From Actinomycetospora termitidis (GTDB lineage Bacteria; Actinomycetota; Actinomycetes; Mycobacteriales; Pseudonocardiaceae), in the NCBI RefSeq assembly GCF_030286555.1, contig NZ_JASVWF010000008.1:186001-250000 (forward strand): a stretch of 64,000 bases of DNA, in the 5' to 3' direction. The position numbers and the translations under genes were made by a program. The notes under the pieces are model-generated. The model was not told the DNA's origin and ran no database searches. It saw nothing but the letters and a program-made list of their open reading frames with translations. Below are positions 24,685 to 34,184 of this stretch, in pieces; position 1 is the stretch's first letter, and every line of letters starts with the position of its first letter.

Positions 24685-25325
24685 GCGCGACCGACCGGTG
24701 GCGGATCGGCGCGTCGCCCCTGCCACCGCGGCCGGACCCGGAGACCGGCCTCCCCCGGCCGCCCGCGGGCCCGCGCTGGTCGCTGGCCGGGCCGCACGCG
24801 GCGCGGACGGGACACCCGGCCGGGGCGGCCCGAGGCGGGCGCCCGACCCGGCTGCGCCCGGCCCCGCCGGACCGCGGACCCACGCTGGAGGTCAAGCGGG
24901 GTTCGTGGCGGACGGGGCTGGCGATGCTGGCGCTGCTCGCCGTGCCGATCCTGATCGCGGGCCTGGTGAATCCGGTCGTCCTGACCCTGTGGTGGCTGTG
25001 GGTGCTGTACGCGGTGGCCGCCGTGATCGGGTTCCGCACCGAGTCCCGGCAGTACCTCGCCGCCGGCGCCGACTGGCTGCAGGGGCGCGGGAGCTGGGTG
25101 GACGTCTACCAGCTGACCGAGATCGTCGTCGCGGCGGGCACCGCCCAGCACTGGATCACCTTCGTCGACGCCGAGGGCCGCCGCTCCACGCAGAGCACCA
25201 ACGACCTCCAGGCCAACCCCGCCCTGTGGGACCTGGTCTACAACGGCATCCGGCACAGCGTCGCCGACGGCGCGACCGTTCGCGGGACCGGCGCCCGGAA
25301 CCTCCGGCCGCCAGGCGCCCCCTGA
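24681..25325 (+). CDS. Membrane protein with PH-like C-terminus, possible immunity or accessory protein
   Basis: About 214 aa. A Pro/Arg-rich N-terminal segment (residues 1-75) precedes two adjacent membrane helices (about 80-98 and 102-118). A soluble domain follows (YQLTEIVVAAGTAQHWITF and on to the end) that resembles the PH-like domains of other small actinobacterial membrane proteins. The start is uncertain: the frame has no ATG or GTG near the previous stop, and a CTG at 24681 overlapping it is my best choice. It is the last gene of the WXG100-type operon and ends 10 bp before a convergent gene. Confidence 0.6.
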   Translation: MSATDRWRIGASPLPPRPDPETGLPRPPAGPRWSLAGPHAARTGHPAGAARGGRPTRLRPAPPDRGPTLEVKRGSWRTGLAMLALLAVPILIAGLVNPVVLTLWWLWVLYAVAAVIGFRTESRQYLAAGADWLQGRGSWVDVYQLTEIVVAAGTAQHWITFVDAEGRRSTQSTNDLQANPALWDLVYNGIRHSVADGATVRGTGARNLRPPGAP

Positions 25326-25334
25326 GCGGACCGG

Positions 25335-26162
25335 TCAGAGCCAGCGGGCGGCGATCGCGTCGAGGCGCGCCAGCACGTCGCGCTCGGGGCCCGGGTCGAC
25401 CCAGAACGCGATCCGGTCGACCCCGACCTCCTCGAAGCCGGTGGGGTCGAGGCCGTCGGGGTCGGCGCCGAACACCGTGAACGGCACGTCGGGGCGCCCC
25501 TGCTCCCCCAGCCAGGCCCGGACCCGGCGGAACGTCTCCAGGTCGAACCGGTCGCGCAGCCACGCGTCGCCGTGGTCGCGCAGCCGGCGCAGCGCCGCGT
25601 CGCTCTCGCCGCCCACGTGGACCGGCGGGTGCGGGGCCTGCACCGGCTTCGGCCAGCAGTACATCGGGTCGAAATCCACGTACTCGCCGTGGAACTCCGC
25701 GAGCTCCTCGGTCCAGATCCGCCGCATCGCCGCGAGCTTCTCGTCGAGCACCTTCCCGCGACGACGCGGGTCGATCCCGTGGTCGGCGGCCTCCTCGCGG
25801 TTCCACCCGGCCCCGACGCCGAAGATCGCGCGCCCGCCGGACACCAGGTCGAGGCTCGCGACCTGCTTCGCGGTGTGGATCGGGTCGCGCTCCGCGGGCA
25901 GGGCCACCCCGGTCCCGAGCTTCAGGTCCGTCGTCGTCGCGGCGAGGACCGAGAGCGTCACGAAGACGTCGATCGTGCGGTAGAAGTGCCGCGGCAGGTC
26001 CCCGCCGGCGGGCGCGGGGCTCTCGCGGCGCGCCGGGATGTGCGAGTGCTCGGGCACGAACACCGACTCGAACCCGCGCTCCTCGAGGGCCGGTCCGAGC
26101 CGCGCCGGTGCGATCGTCTCGTCCGTCGCGAACAGCACGATCCCGAACTCCACGCCGGCCAT
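25335..26162 (-). CDS. LLM-class F420-dependent oxidoreductase
   Basis: Luciferase-like TIM-barrel oxidoreductase of 275 aa. VEFGIVLFATDE opens the barrel, TDLKLGTGVALPAERDPIHT and LVSGGRAIFGVGAGWNREEA are the typical F420-binding segments, and HVGGESDAALRRLRDHGD follows. This actinobacterial family usually uses coenzyme F420 in place of FMN. The substrate is unknown. The ATG at 26162 fits the family N-terminus. Confidence 0.88.
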   Translation of the reverse strand: MAGVEFGIVLFATDETIAPARLGPALEERGFESVFVPEHSHIPARRESPAPAGGDLPRHFYRTIDVFVTLSVLAATTTDLKLGTGVALPAERDPIHTAKQVASLDLVSGGRAIFGVGAGWNREEAADHGIDPRRRGKVLDEKLAAMRRIWTEELAEFHGEYVDFDPMYCWPKPVQAPHPPVHVGGESDAALRRLRDHGDAWLRDRFDLETFRRVRAWLGEQGRPDVPFTVFGADPDGLDPTGFEEVGVDRIAFWVDPGPERDVLARLDAIAARWL

Positions 26163-26272
26163 GGTCGCGGGTGACCCGATCTCGCGCCACCGTCGGCAGG
26201 TCGCCCGGATCCCGCCCGACGGGGCGACGCGGCGCGACCGACGCGCCGAGGAGCGCGCACTACGCTGGAGAG

Positions 26273-26533
26273 GTGTCGAGGGACGAGGGTGAGCGCTTCG
26301 ATCTGGAGGACACCGTGGACGCCCTCGACGACCTCCTGCCGGGCCTGCGGGCGGCGATGATCGACCTGCTCGACGCGGTGAACGACCGCGCGGACGGCCT
26401 CGGCCCCGCCCGGCCCGACCTGCTCGCCCGGTTCCGCGAGCAGCTCGTGCGGGTGTGGTCACGCACCCCCGAGCAGGAGCGCCCGCTCGCCGTCCTCGAC
26501 GCCCTCCGGACGATCCTGACGCGCAGCGTGTGA
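26273..26533 (+). CDS. Small acidic helical protein of unknown function
   Basis: Protein of 86 aa rich in Asp, Glu and Leu, predicted all-helical (LEDTVDALDDLLPGLRAAMI and LLARFREQLVRVW). TACGCT lies 6 nt before the GTG at 26273, a leaderless-promoter arrangement. A GTG at 26315 with GGAGGA 4 nt upstream is the alternative start, giving 72 aa. I do not recognise the family. Confidence 0.6.
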   Translation: MSRDEGERFDLEDTVDALDDLLPGLRAAMIDLLDAVNDRADGLGPARPDLLARFREQLVRVWSRTPEQERPLAVLDALRTILTRSV

Positions 26534-26616
26534 CCCGCGCGGGCCGTTCCGCCTGGCGTCACGGACGCGTCACACGACGTCGCTAGCGTCGGCGGGCGTG
26601 CGAGGAGAGGACGAGC

Positions 26617-27555
26617 GTGCGGGGTGAGCTGCACCGTCGCGGGTCGTGGCGCGCGGCGCTCACGGTCGTGGCGCTCACGGCGGCCCCGTGGGCGTGGTTC
26701 GCACTCCGCGACCCGCTCGGTCTCGCCGGCGACGTGCTCGCGATCGTGCTGCCCGTCCTGACGGTGGTCGGGGCGGGGGTGCTCGTGTGGCGGCTGCGCC
26801 GCGCGGGCGTCCTCCCCGCGGTGTCGCTGCTGCTGGCGGGCACGGTCGCGGTCGTCGGCCCGTGGGCTCCCGACGACGCCGGGTCGGTGCGGCCCGGAGC
26901 GGCCGTGACCCTGGCGGCGGCGAACGTGACCGGGATGTCGTCGACGGTGCCCGCCCTGCGCTCGGCCGGGGCCGACGTGCTCGTCGTCAGCGAGGACGAC
27001 CCCGCCGTCGACGCCGGCATCGCCCCCGCCTACCCGTTCCGCGAGGTCGCGTCGAACGGCAGCCACGTCGGGGTCTACAGCCGCTTCCCGCTGCGCCTGC
27101 TCGAGGGCCCGGGCCCCGACCTCCCGGGGCTGCGGGTCGCCGTCGCCGCGCCTGTCCCGTTCGACCTGATCGCCCTGCACGTGCCGCGCCCCTGGTTCAC
27201 CGGGCGCGGCGGGTACCAGGCCACCCCGGCCGAGCACCACCGGCTCGTCGAGGCCACGGCGGCGCGCGTCGCGAGGAGCCCCGGCCCGGTCGTCGTCGCC
27301 GGGGACCTCAACTCCACGGACCGGGCGCGGGACTACCGCTCGCTGGTCTCCGACGTCGGGATGGTGGACGCGATGCGCGAGCGCTGGGCCGCCCCGACCC
27401 AGGTCACGAGCTGGGCGCTGTTCGCGCTGCGCATCGACCACGTGCTGGTCGGCGGGGCCTGGTGCGGCGACGCGCCGCGACGCTTCGACCTGCCCCGGTC
27501 CGACCACCTCGGGGTGACGGCGGCGATCGGTCCGTGCTCAGCCGGTCGCGGCTGA
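26617..27555 (+). CDS. Membrane-anchored endonuclease/exonuclease/phosphatase-family protein
   Basis: Protein of 312 aa. Three N-terminal membrane helices (about residues 12-32, 36-55 and 62-82) precede an EEP-fold domain (about 95-305). Metal and catalytic motifs are VVVAGDLNSTD, LRIDHVLVGG and the final SDHLGV. This arrangement is common in actinobacteria; substrates may be phospholipids, nucleic acids or other phosphodiesters. Its last 18 bp overlap the convergent gene at 27538. Confidence 0.85.
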   Translation: MRGELHRRGSWRAALTVVALTAAPWAWFALRDPLGLAGDVLAIVLPVLTVVGAGVLVWRLRRAGVLPAVSLLLAGTVAVVGPWAPDDAGSVRPGAAVTLAAANVTGMSSTVPALRSAGADVLVVSEDDPAVDAGIAPAYPFREVASNGSHVGVYSRFPLRLLEGPGPDLPGLRVAVAAPVPFDLIALHVPRPWFTGRGGYQATPAEHHRLVEATAARVARSPGPVVVAGDLNSTDRARDYRSLVSDVGMVDAMRERWAAPTQVTSWALFALRIDHVLVGGAWCGDAPRRFDLPRSDHLGVTAAIGPCSAGRG

Positions 27556-27849
27556 CCCGGTCGCGAGGGTCTCGACGAGGCGGGTGGCGAGCTCCCCGGC
27601 GTCCTCGTCGTCGATCAGGAGCAGCAGGGCGGCGACCACCCGGGCGTGCGACCGCGCCTGCAGACGGGACAGGGCCTCGGCCCCGTCGGCCAGGGGCAAC
27701 GCGTTCTGCGTGAGGGCGAGCGCCGTGGCCGGGCAGAGCCCCTCGGCCAGCCAGTGCTCCGTGGCGACGACGACGGCGGTGGCGACGTCGGGGAGCTCCC
27801 ACACCTCCGCGGGCTCCGTGAGGTCCTCGGACACCGCTTCGACGATCAC
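27538..27849 (-). CDS. Small hypothetical helical protein
   Basis: Protein of 103 aa, Ala/Leu-rich and mostly helical, with no membrane segment strong enough to call. GTG start at 27849; TAAGAC with 7 nt to the GTG upstream hints at a leaderless transcript. I recognise no family. The 3' end overlaps the EEP gene by 18 bp. Confidence 0.5.
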   Translation of the reverse strand: MIVEAVSEDLTEPAEVWELPDVATAVVVATEHWLAEGLCPATALALTQNALPLADGAEALSRLQARSHARVVAALLLLIDDEDAGELATRLVETLATGSAATG

Positions 27850-27882
27850 ATAAGCAGTCTTACCGATGACGGTTCGTGACGA

Positions 27883-28266
27883 TCATGTCCCCTGACCGGG
27901 AGGTCGGCCGTCGCCGAGCCACCATCCGTAGGGGATGCACCACCGGTCGTCGCGCGGGTCCCAGCGACCGACCTCCTGCGTCGGGTCCAGGTCGGTCCCG
28001 GCGACGGCGTCGACCTCCGCGACGAACGGCTCCGCGCAGCGGTCGTCGAGATGGTCCAGGTAGTGCGTCAGGGTGGGGAGACCGCGGATCCAGGAGAGGT
28101 CGGGGACGTCGAGGACCAGGGCCCGCCGCACCGGGTCGCACTCGTAGCTGACGCACGACAGCCAGCCCGGCCGGCCGTGTACCAGGTCGCGGAACACCAC
28201 GCTCTGGAGCACGTGGTCCTCGACGACGGTGTCGTCGCGGAGCCGGAAGTACAGGGCCTGTCGCAC
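27883..28266 (-). CDS. Hypothetical protein with conserved Trp-rich C-terminus
   Basis: Protein of 127 aa, probably soluble. It contains VVEDHVLQSVVFRDL, an SCVSYECDP segment and a Trp-rich end (RWDPRDDRWCIPYGWWLGDG). I chose the GTG at 28266; the frame is open further upstream but that part is Arg/Ser-rich and looks non-coding. Family not recognised. Confidence 0.5.
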   Translation of the reverse strand: MRQALYFRLRDDTVVEDHVLQSVVFRDLVHGRPGWLSCVSYECDPVRRALVLDVPDLSWIRGLPTLTHYLDHLDDRCAEPFVAEVDAVAGTDLDPTQEVGRWDPRDDRWCIPYGWWLGDGRPPGQGT

Positions 28267-28374
28267 GGAGGCTGCGCTCCTACGGGATCGGTTCCCGGCC
28301 GACGTGGTCGACCGGGTCCGCTCGGGTGCACACCCGACCCACCCGGGCAAACACCGCACCCGGTGAGCGACCGC

Positions 28375-29538
28375 TCACCCCCGGGCGGCCTTCCCGAGCG
28401 CCCCGCGGGCGATGATCACCTGCTGGATCTGGCTCGTGCCCTCGTAGATCCGGAACAGCCGCACGTCGCGGTACATCCGCTCCACCGGGACCTCGCGCAT
28501 GTAGCCGGACCCGCCGTGCACCTGTACCGCGCGGTCGGCGATGCGCCCGACCGCCTCGGAGCAGAAGTACTTGGCCGTCGACGGGCCCGTGACCCGGTCC
28601 GACCCGTCGTCGTAGGCCTTCGCCGCCTCCCGCACCAGGGCGCGGCCGGCGTGGAGGTCGGTGACCGAGTCGGCGACGAGGCCCTGGACGAGCTGGTAGG
28701 TGGCGATCAGGTGCCCGCCCTGCTCGCGGGCCGACGCGAACTCGACGGTCTCGTGCACCAGCCGGGCCGACATCCCCACGCAGAGCGCCGCGATGTGCAG
28801 CCGCCCGTGCGCCAGGCACTTCATCGCGGTGACGAACCCGCGGTGCAGCCCCTCCTCGCCCCCCACCAGGTGGGCCGCCGGGACGCGGACGTCGTCGAGA
28901 TACACCTCGCAGGTCCACGACCCGCGCTGGCCCATCTTCGCGTCGTGCGGGCCGAAGGAGACCCCGGGCGCGTCGGTCGGGACCAGGAAGGTCGAGATGC
29001 CCTTTGCGGGCGGGGCGTCGGGATCGGTCCGCGCGAAGACCATCAGCACGTCGGCGAGCGGGGCGTTGGTGATCCAGCGCTTCGCTCCCGAGATCACCCA
29101 GGCGTCCCCGTCGCGGACGGCCTTCGTGGTCAGCGACGACGGGTCGGACCCGGCGTCCGGCTCGGTCAGGGCGAAGCTCGCGACGACCTCCCCGGAGGCC
29201 AGGCGCGGCAGCCACTCCTGACGCTGCTCCTCGGTGCCGCCGGAGAGCAGGACCTGCCCCGCGATGCCGTTGTTGGTGCCGAACATCGAGCGCAGCGCCG
29301 GGGTGGTCCAGCCGAGCTCCATCGCGAGCTCGACCTCCTCGGCCATGGAGAGCCCGATGCCGCCGTAGCTCTCGGGGATCGCGAACCCGTAGAGCCCCAT
29401 CGCCTTGCAGGCGTCGCGGAGCTGGTCCGGCACGGCGTCGTCGGCCTCGATCCGGTCCTCGAGCGGGACGACCTGCTCGCGCACGAACTCCCGCACGGAG
29501 CGCAGGACGTCGGCGAAGTCGGAGGGGTCCACGGGCAC
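28375..29538 (-). CDS. Acyl-CoA dehydrogenase
   Basis: FAD-dependent acyl-CoA dehydrogenase of 387 aa, catalysing alpha,beta-desaturation in acyl-CoA degradation. FALTEPDAGSDPSSL and WVISGAKRWITNAP are the FAD and substrate motifs. IADRAVQVHGGSGYMREVPV and RIYEGTSQIQQ form the C-terminal signature, the latter with the catalytic Glu. It lies alone on the minus strand, divergent from the GH13 gene, so its pathway is not shown by context. Confidence 0.95.
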   Translation of the reverse strand: MPVDPSDFADVLRSVREFVREQVVPLEDRIEADDAVPDQLRDACKAMGLYGFAIPESYGGIGLSMAEEVELAMELGWTTPALRSMFGTNNGIAGQVLLSGGTEEQRQEWLPRLASGEVVASFALTEPDAGSDPSSLTTKAVRDGDAWVISGAKRWITNAPLADVLMVFARTDPDAPPAKGISTFLVPTDAPGVSFGPHDAKMGQRGSWTCEVYLDDVRVPAAHLVGGEEGLHRGFVTAMKCLAHGRLHIAALCVGMSARLVHETVEFASAREQGGHLIATYQLVQGLVADSVTDLHAGRALVREAAKAYDDGSDRVTGPSTAKYFCSEAVGRIADRAVQVHGGSGYMREVPVERMYRDVRLFRIYEGTSQIQQVIIARGALGKAARG

Positions 29539-29630
29539 GTCCTTCGTCGCGGGGTCGGCGGGCAGCCGATCGTGACACAGGGCGCGGGTGCGGGCTCCGC
29601 GTCGCCGTCCGGCCTGCGATCATCGCGCCG

Positions 29631-30824
29631 GTGAGCGAGCCCGCGTGGGTGCACCACGCCATCTGGTGGCACGTCTACCCGCTCGGCTCCACCGGCGCGT
29701 ACCCCGCCTCGCCGCCTCCCGGACCCGAGGAGCACCGGCTGCGCCGCCTGGTCGGGTGGCTCGACCACGTGCAGCGGCTCGGCACCAACGGCGTCCTGCT
29801 CGGGCCGGTGTTCGCGTCGAGTACGCACGGCTACGACACCGTCGACCACCTGCGGGTGGATCCGCGTCTCGGCGACTCGGACGATCTCGACCTCCTGGTG
29901 GCCGAGGCCCACGACCGGGGCCTGCGGGTCGTGCTCGACGGCGTGTTCCACCACGTCGGGTCCGAGCACCCGTGGGTACGCTCCGGCTCCGCGTGGCTGC
30001 GCCGCGACCGGCGAGGGGACCTCGCGACGTTCGAGGGGCACCCCGGCCTGATCGCGCTCGACCACGCGCGACCCGAGGTCCGCGACCACGTCGTCGAGGT
30101 GATGGCCCACTGGCTCGGCCGCGGCGTCGACGGGTGGCGGCTCGACGCCGCGTACGCCGTCCCGGCGGAGTTCTGGGCCGAGGTGCTGCCGCGGGTGCGG
30201 GAGCGGTTCGGTGAGGCGTGGTTCCTCGGCGAGGTCATCCACGGGGACCAGGCCGCGATCGCGCGGGCCACGACGATCGACTCGCTGACGCAGTACGAGC
30301 TGTGGAAGGCGGTGTGGTCCAGCCTCAACGACCGCAACCCGCACGAGCTCGCCCACGCCCTGCGCCGTCACGACGGCTTCACCGACGCCGAGGTGCCCGC
30401 GACCTTCGTCGGGAACCACGACGTCACCCGTCTGGCCAGCCGGCTCGACGACCGCCGCACCCTGCCGCTCGCGCTGGCCGTCCTGTTCACCGTGGCCGGC
30501 ACCCCGACCGTCTACGCCGGCGACGAGTTCGGCCTGACCGGGATCAAGGAGGACCGGGAGGGCGGGGACGACGCGGTGCGCCCGGAGCTCCCGGCCGACC
30601 CGGCCGAGCTCCCCGACGGCGCCGACCTCGACGTCCTGCACCTGCACCGGGAGCTGATCGGGGTGCGCCGCCGGCACGACTGGCTGCACGCCGCGCGCCT
30701 CGAGGTGGTGCACGTCGACCACGAGCGGATCACGTGGCGGAGCCACCACGAGGGTCGGGCGCTGCTGGTCACGCTGGACTACGGCGACGGCTCCCGACCT
30801 CCGAACTGGTGGTTCGAGGAGTGA
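29631..30824 (+). CDS. GH13 alpha-amylase-family glycosidase
   Basis: Glycoside hydrolase family 13 barrel of 397 aa. The catalytic triad is visible: nucleophile Asp172 in DGWRLDAA, acid/base Glu201 in FLGEVI, and Asp264 in VGNHD. Conserved region I is LDGVFHHVG. The protein is short and lacks an obvious C-terminal beta domain beyond about 60 residues. Cytosolic, with no signal peptide. It may act on trehalose, maltodextrin or glucosides. The last 46 bp overlap the convergent PucR gene. Confidence 0.9.
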   Translation: MSEPAWVHHAIWWHVYPLGSTGAYPASPPPGPEEHRLRRLVGWLDHVQRLGTNGVLLGPVFASSTHGYDTVDHLRVDPRLGDSDDLDLLVAEAHDRGLRVVLDGVFHHVGSEHPWVRSGSAWLRRDRRGDLATFEGHPGLIALDHARPEVRDHVVEVMAHWLGRGVDGWRLDAAYAVPAEFWAEVLPRVRERFGEAWFLGEVIHGDQAAIARATTIDSLTQYELWKAVWSSLNDRNPHELAHALRRHDGFTDAEVPATFVGNHDVTRLASRLDDRRTLPLALAVLFTVAGTPTVYAGDEFGLTGIKEDREGGDDAVRPELPADPAELPDGADLDVLHLHRELIGVRRRHDWLHAARLEVVHVDHERITWRSHHEGRALLVTLDYGDGSRPPNWWFEE

Positions 30825-32026
30825 TCGGCCGGCGCGAGCAGGGCCAGCCCGAGCAGGAGCCGGTCGCGGGCGTCGGCGAGCCGGCGACCGGTGAGCGACT
30901 CGATCCGCCCCAGCCGGTACATGACGGTGTTGCGGTGGCAGTACAGGACGGCCGCGGCCCGCGACGGTGAGCCGTCGGCGTCGAGCACCGCGCGCAGGGT
31001 CACCAGGAGGGTGTCGCGGTCGCGGTCCGGGAGATCGAGCAGGTCGCGCAGGGCGACGCGGCGCAGCCGGGGCACCAGGTCCGGCGTCCCGGCGAGGAGC
31101 GCCTCCGGGAGCCGCTCGTCCAGGGTGACGACGCCGGTGCTGCCGGCCGGGAGCGTTCCGACCGCCAGCCGGGCCCACCGGTGGGCGACGTCGAGACGGC
31201 CCGGGCCGCGGACCGGCGGGGAGACGCCGATCGGACCCGCAGTGTGCCGGGTCAGGCCCTCGACGACGCGGGGCAGCGCCGCGGCGGCGTCGTCGCCGGG
31301 CACGATCACGCCGACGATCTCCGCGGACCGGGCGTGCCAGTACGAGGGGGCGACCGCGGCCAACGCCTCCGCGGGGGCCGGGAGCGGATCGTCCACCTCG
31401 TCGGTCGGCGCGACCACGCAGATCAGCTCGGCGTCCTGCGGCACGTCGAGCAGGCGGGCCGCGTCGCGCGCGACGACGGGGTCGTGGCCGCGTCCGGCCA
31501 GCAGCCCCTCCAGCACCGCCCAGCGCCGGCCGAGCTCGTTGCCCCGCAGCCGGGCCTCCTCCTGGCGGTAGGCGTCGACGAGCCGGTCGGAGCTCGCGTC
31601 GAGCATGCCCCAGACGTCGTCGGCGGCCACCAGCAGCGCCGCGTCGTGCCCGCCGTCGAACCGGGCGCGGGAGACGTCACGCATCCGCTCCCAGACCAAC
31701 CGCCCGCACTGCCGGTAGGCGCGCAGCACCACCTCGAGCGGGACGCCCTGCCGGGCCCGGCGGCGGCCGGTGTCGACGGTGCGTGCCGCCGCGTCGACCC
31801 CGGGCGGCAGGTCCCCCGCCAGCAGCGTCAGGAGCCGGTCGAGGCTCGCACGACACGTGGGACGGAGGTCGTCGTCGACCGGCACGCCGAGCTCGGCGTA
31901 GACGTCCTCGCGCTCGACGATGCGCGCCGTCAGGACGTCGGCCAGGTCCTCGACCTCCGCACGTAGCGCCCGGCACAGCACGGTCAGGGTCTCCGCGGCG
32001 TCCGTCGGACGGGGTGGGGCGGCCAC
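30779..32026 (-). CDS. PucR/CdaR-family transcriptional regulator
   Basis: Regulator of 415 aa. A helical N-terminal part (about 1-160) and a central GGDEF-like CdaR domain precede the C-terminal HTH (AAAVLYCHRNTVMYRLGRIE). I chose the GTG at 32026; the frame is open to 32155, but that extension is low-complexity. It is divergent from the MHS transporter at 32170, which it probably controls. Confidence 0.85.
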   Translation of the reverse strand: MAAPPRPTDAAETLTVLCRALRAEVEDLADVLTARIVEREDVYAELGVPVDDDLRPTCRASLDRLLTLLAGDLPPGVDAAARTVDTGRRRARQGVPLEVVLRAYRQCGRLVWERMRDVSRARFDGGHDAALLVAADDVWGMLDASSDRLVDAYRQEEARLRGNELGRRWAVLEGLLAGRGHDPVVARDAARLLDVPQDAELICVVAPTDEVDDPLPAPAEALAAVAPSYWHARSAEIVGVIVPGDDAAAALPRVVEGLTRHTAGPIGVSPPVRGPGRLDVAHRWARLAVGTLPAGSTGVVTLDERLPEALLAGTPDLVPRLRRVALRDLLDLPDRDRDTLLVTLRAVLDADGSPSRAAAVLYCHRNTVMYRLGRIESLTGRRLADARDRLLLGLALLAPADHSSNHQFGGREPSP

Positions 32027-32169
32027 CGGGGCATCCTGCCGTGCGCGGCGCTGTGCGGTCCACGTCACATCTTGTGCTCGGCGCCCATACCGCTCGTCGG
32101 GCCCGGCGGCGAGGCTGGACGCGCCCGTGGTCGCGCCCCGTGACCGCGACGTCACGCGAGGAGGCGGAC

Positions 32170-33489
32170 ATGGCCACGGCGGAGACCGGGTCGTCGGCGG
32201 GTGCGACGGCGGTCGACCGGCGCGAGGTCCGCCGGACCTCGCTGGTGAGCCTGCTCGGCTCGACGATCGAGTGGTACGACTTCTTCATCTACGGGACCGC
32301 CGCGGCCCTCGTCCTGAACACCGCGTTCTTCCCGAGCGTCGACCCCTTCGTCGGCACCCTCGCGGCGTTCAGCTCGTTCGCGGTCGGGTTCATCGCCCGC
32401 CCCATCGGCGGGATCATCTGGGGCCACTACGGCGACCGCATCGGCCGGAAGAAGGCGCTGGTCTCGGCCCTGTTCCTGATGGGCGGGTCGACGACGCTGG
32501 TCGGTCTCCTGCCGAGCTACGCGACGATCGGCGTCGCCGCACCGGTGCTGCTGTTCGTCCTGCGGATCGTCCAGGGCATCGCCGTCGGGGGGCAGTGGGG
32601 CGGCGCGGTCCTCATCGCCACCGAGTACGCCCCGGCGAACCGCAAGGGCTTCTACGGCAGCTTCCCGCAGCTCGGTGTGCCGATCGCGGTGATCGTCTCC
32701 AACGGCATCTTCCTGGGCCTGGAGGCGGGGCTCGGCGAGGAGGCCTTCACGTCCTGGGGCTGGCGGGTCCCGTTCCTGCTGTCCGTGCTGCTGATCGGGG
32801 TCGCGCTGTACGCCCAGCTGCGTCTCGAGGACACGCCGGCGTTCAAGCAGGTGCAGCAGCAGTCGGCCGGGACGCGCCGTTCGCCCGTCATCGAGGTGCT
32901 GCGCTCGCACCCGAAGCAGGTGCTGCTCGCGGCCGGGTCGTTCGTCGCCGTCAACGGCGGGTTCTACATCTACGTCGTCTACGTGCTGTCCTACGGCGCG
33001 CGGGCGCTGCAGCTGCCCGAGTCGACGCTGCTCGTCGGCATCCTCGGGTCGAGCGCGGTCAACCTCGCGCTGATCCCGCTGTTCGCGCTGCTCTCCGACC
33101 GGGTGGGCCGACGACCGGTGTACCTGGCGGGGGCGATCGGGACCGTCCTCGTCGCCTTCCCGGTGTTCTGGCTCATCGACACCCGCTCGACGTTCCTGAT
33201 CTTCCTCGGCCTGCTGCTCGGCGGCATCGCCAACTCCGCGATGTACGGCCCGCAGGCGGCGCTGTTCGCCGAGCTGTTCAGCGCCGAGGTGCGCTACTCG
33301 GGGGCCTCGCTGGGCTACCAGATCGGGGCGGTGCTCGGCGGCGGGCTGGCCCCGCTCATCGCCGCCTCGCTGTACCAGGCCACCGGGACCTCGGCGTCGA
33401 CCTCGCTGTACCTGCTGGCCATGGGCGTCGTCACCGCGGTCTCGGCGTGGTTGCTGCACGAGACGCACCGGCCGACGGAGGTCTCCTAG
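32170..33489 (+). CDS. MHS-family (metabolite:H+ symporter) MFS transporter
   Basis: Twelve-helix inner-membrane symporter of 439 aa. GSTIEWYDFFIYGTAAALV is the typical MHS helix 1, GHYGDRIGRKKAL is motif A, and RIVQGIAVGGQWGGAVLIA is the helix 4 motif. Relatives carry shikimate, alpha-ketoglutarate, proline/betaine or citrate. GAGGAGG lies 7 nt before the ATG. Its stop codon interlocks with that of the convergent TRIC-type gene (CTAG). Confidence 0.92.
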   Translation: MATAETGSSAGATAVDRREVRRTSLVSLLGSTIEWYDFFIYGTAAALVLNTAFFPSVDPFVGTLAAFSSFAVGFIARPIGGIIWGHYGDRIGRKKALVSALFLMGGSTTLVGLLPSYATIGVAAPVLLFVLRIVQGIAVGGQWGGAVLIATEYAPANRKGFYGSFPQLGVPIAVIVSNGIFLGLEAGLGEEAFTSWGWRVPFLLSVLLIGVALYAQLRLEDTPAFKQVQQQSAGTRRSPVIEVLRSHPKQVLLAAGSFVAVNGGFYIYVVYVLSYGARALQLPESTLLVGILGSSAVNLALIPLFALLSDRVGRRPVYLAGAIGTVLVAFPVFWLIDTRSTFLIFLGLLLGGIANSAMYGPQAALFAELFSAEVRYSGASLGYQIGAVLGGGLAPLIAASLYQATGTSASTSLYLLAMGVVTAVSAWLLHETHRPTEVS

Positions 33490-34109
33490 GGCTCGGTCGT
33501 CCCGCCGGGCGGTCGCGGGGCGTTGAGCCGGAACCCCATGCCGAGCAGCCGGATCGTCAAGCAGGCCCCGGCTCCGACGAGGGCCCACAGGGCGCCGACG
33601 TCGCCGAGCCGGGCCGCCACGACGACGACCGCCGCACCGACCAGCGCCGGGATCGCATAGAGCTCGCTGGACAGGACGCTCGGCACGCGCCGCACGAGCA
33701 CGTCGCGGAGGGTGCCGCCGCCGACCGCGGTGATGGTGCCCAGCAGGACCGACTGCCCGACGCCCGCGCCGAGCGCCATGGCCTTCGTCGCCCCGGTCAC
33801 CGCGAACAGGCTGAGGCCGAGGGCGTCGAACACCGCGATCGGCCGGGCCAACCGGTCCAACCGGCCGCTCAGCGCGAAGGCGATCAGTCCGCCGACCGCC
33901 GCCGTCACCAGGTAGCGCCAGTCGCTGAAGGTGGCCGGCGGCAGGGCGCCGAGCAGGACGTCGCGCAGGATGCCGCCGCCCAGCGCGGTGATCATCCCGA
34001 GGGTGACCACGCCGACGATGTCCAGCTGCGCCGCCCGGACCGCCGTCAGCGCGCCGTTGAGGGCGAACGCGAACGTGCCGAGCAGGTCGAGCACCAACGC
34101 CGTCGTCAC
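33486..34109 (-). CDS. TRIC/UPF0126-family cation channel-like membrane protein
   Basis: Protein of 207 aa with about seven membrane helices arranged as an inverted repeat. Each half carries the family hallmark: GGGILRDVL and GGGTLRDVL. Prokaryotic TRIC homologues (YicG/YadS type) form trimeric potassium-permeable channels. GTG start at 34109. Upstream lies a 670-bp repeat-filled gap before the next gene. Confidence 0.9.
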   Translation of the reverse strand: MTTALVLDLLGTFAFALNGALTAVRAAQLDIVGVVTLGMITALGGGILRDVLLGALPPATFSDWRYLVTAAVGGLIAFALSGRLDRLARPIAVFDALGLSLFAVTGATKAMALGAGVGQSVLLGTITAVGGGTLRDVLVRRVPSVLSSELYAIPALVGAAVVVVAARLGDVGALWALVGAGACLTIRLLGMGFRLNAPRPPGGTTEP

Positions 34110-34184
34110 GGGACCACCACCGGGCCATGGTCGTGCAGGGCCTCCGGGGTGGCCAGGCGGGGGGCGGCCCGGCGCGGCGGGCGT

